Origin: Alphaproteobacteria bacterium
GTDB lineage: Bacteria > Pseudomonadota > Alphaproteobacteria > UBA9219
Direction of reading: 5' to 3'
Assembly (NCBI GenBank): GCA_028866275.1
Contig: JAGWIK010000021.1
Span: forward strand, 1 to 32,249
DNA length: 32,249 bases
Shown: positions 31,916-32,249 of the stretch, piece after piece
Layout of the letters: each line of letters begins with the position of its first letter
Numbering within the stretch: position 1 is the stretch's first letter
The notes under the pieces: generated by a model
Seen by the model: only the letters and a program-made list of their open reading frames with translations
The model's database searches: none
What the model was told of the DNA's origin: nothing
Position numbers and translations under genes: made by a program

Positions 31916-32249
31916 ATGACCAGCGCGTACCCGCCCCCGCCGTCGCTTGATTCATTGCCCGCCGTTCTGCCGGTGTTTCCGTTGGCGGGGGCGGTGCTGC
32001 TGCCGCAGGCGCGGCTGCCGTTGAATATTTTCGAACCGCGCTATCTGGCGATGGTCGAGGACGCGTTGGGTCACGGGCGTTTGATCGGCATGATTCAGCC
32101 CAGCGGCGATGAAAACGCCGCCGTGCCGCCGCTTTATGCCGTGGGATGCGCCGGACGGATTACGTCATTCAGCGAAACCGACGACGGGCGCATGATGATC
32201 GTGTTGACCGGCCTGTGCCGTTTCCGCGTCGCGGCGGAGCTGCCGTCGA
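31916..32249 (+). CDS. LON substrate-binding domain protein (partial, cut by window end)
   Basis: An open frame from the ATG at 31916 to the window edge encodes about 111 residues without a stop. The translation has VLPVFPLAGAVLLPQARLPL, then NIFEPRYLAMVEDALGHGRLIGMIQP, YAVGCAGRITSFSETDDGRMMIVLTG and CRFRV. This is the N-terminal domain of Lon protease, in the stand-alone form common after thioredoxin/CnoX in alphaproteobacteria. The ATPase and protease domains are not expected. It is seven bases after the cnoX-like stop. Confidence 0.9.
   Translation, partial: MTSAYPPPPSLDSLPAVLPVFPLAGAVLLPQARLPLNIFEPRYLAMVEDALGHGRLIGMIQPSGDENAAVPPLYAVGCAGRITSFSETDDGRMMIVLTGLCRFRVAAELPS

Noticed and set aside
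1-32249. tRNA, rRNA, CRISPR array, insertion sequence or att site
   Set aside because: I looked for cloverleaf-like sequence, spaced direct repeats, transposase motifs and paired flanking repeats and found none that I can support.

Overview
The window is GC-rich and almost fully coding. It looks like a chromosome segment of an alphaproteobacterium, possibly Rhodospirillales- or Micavibrio-like. The lineage call rests on a divergent Tim44-like/secB pair, a fliL-fliM-DUF6468-motE-like flagellar operon, a CXXC-containing CnoX thioredoxin next to a LON-domain gene, CtrA-type TTAA-N7-TTAA boxes, and gene transfer agent (GTA)-type phage genes. The genus is not resolved.

Region 1 (61-15334, all minus strand) is a phage morphogenesis and lysis operon read from right to left. 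The order is small terminase-like protein, large terminase, portal with an unusual C-terminal extension, a small immunity-like protein, prohead protease, HK97-fold capsid, a small virion protein, head-tail connector, head closure protein, DUF3168 tail terminator, an unrecognised 112-aa protein, DUF2460, DUF2163, NlpC/P60 peptidase, a 1133-aa tail-tip protein, a DUF2793 protein, GH24 endolysin, two small membrane proteins and a spanin-like protein. Gene order from terminase to tail tip follows the alphaproteobacterial GTA/lambdoid plan. I find no tail-tube gene, tail chaperones or normal-sized tape measure, and no integrase, repressor or replication genes inside the window. A sigma70-like promoter lies ahead of the small terminase gene, and two intrinsic-terminator-like hairpins lie inside the operon.

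Region 2 (15335-17184) is a loosely packed junction. It has a CtrA-type box, a 78-aa protein gene, several REP-like palindromes, a small BamE-like lipoprotein gene and a possible DUF6456-related gene. Region 3 (17185-18983, minus) encodes a CCA-adding enzyme-family nucleotidyltransferase and a HAD-IB phosphatase with overlapping ends.

Region 4 (19054-24960, plus) is a housekeeping run: mltG, a YggS-type PLP protein, cdsA, dxr, aroB and a stand-alone ClpA/B-like AAA+ module. Four of its junctions overlap or are only a few bases apart, so translation is probably coupled. Region 5 (25128-26571) has two tandem secreted proteins that share a nearly identical 180-bp 5' segment but have unrelated cysteine-containing C-termini, behind a second CtrA-type box.

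Region 6 (26651-32249) holds a Tim44-like gene divergent from secB, then fliL, fliM, a DUF6468 gene and a motE-like gene, then a thioredoxin/TPR chaperone gene and the start of a LON-domain gene cut by the window edge.

The most interesting candidate is the portal gene. It appears to carry a polymorphic-toxin-like tip and is followed directly by an AT-richer immunity-like gene and a terminator. That arrangement would be a toxin-immunity cassette carried on a capsid component.
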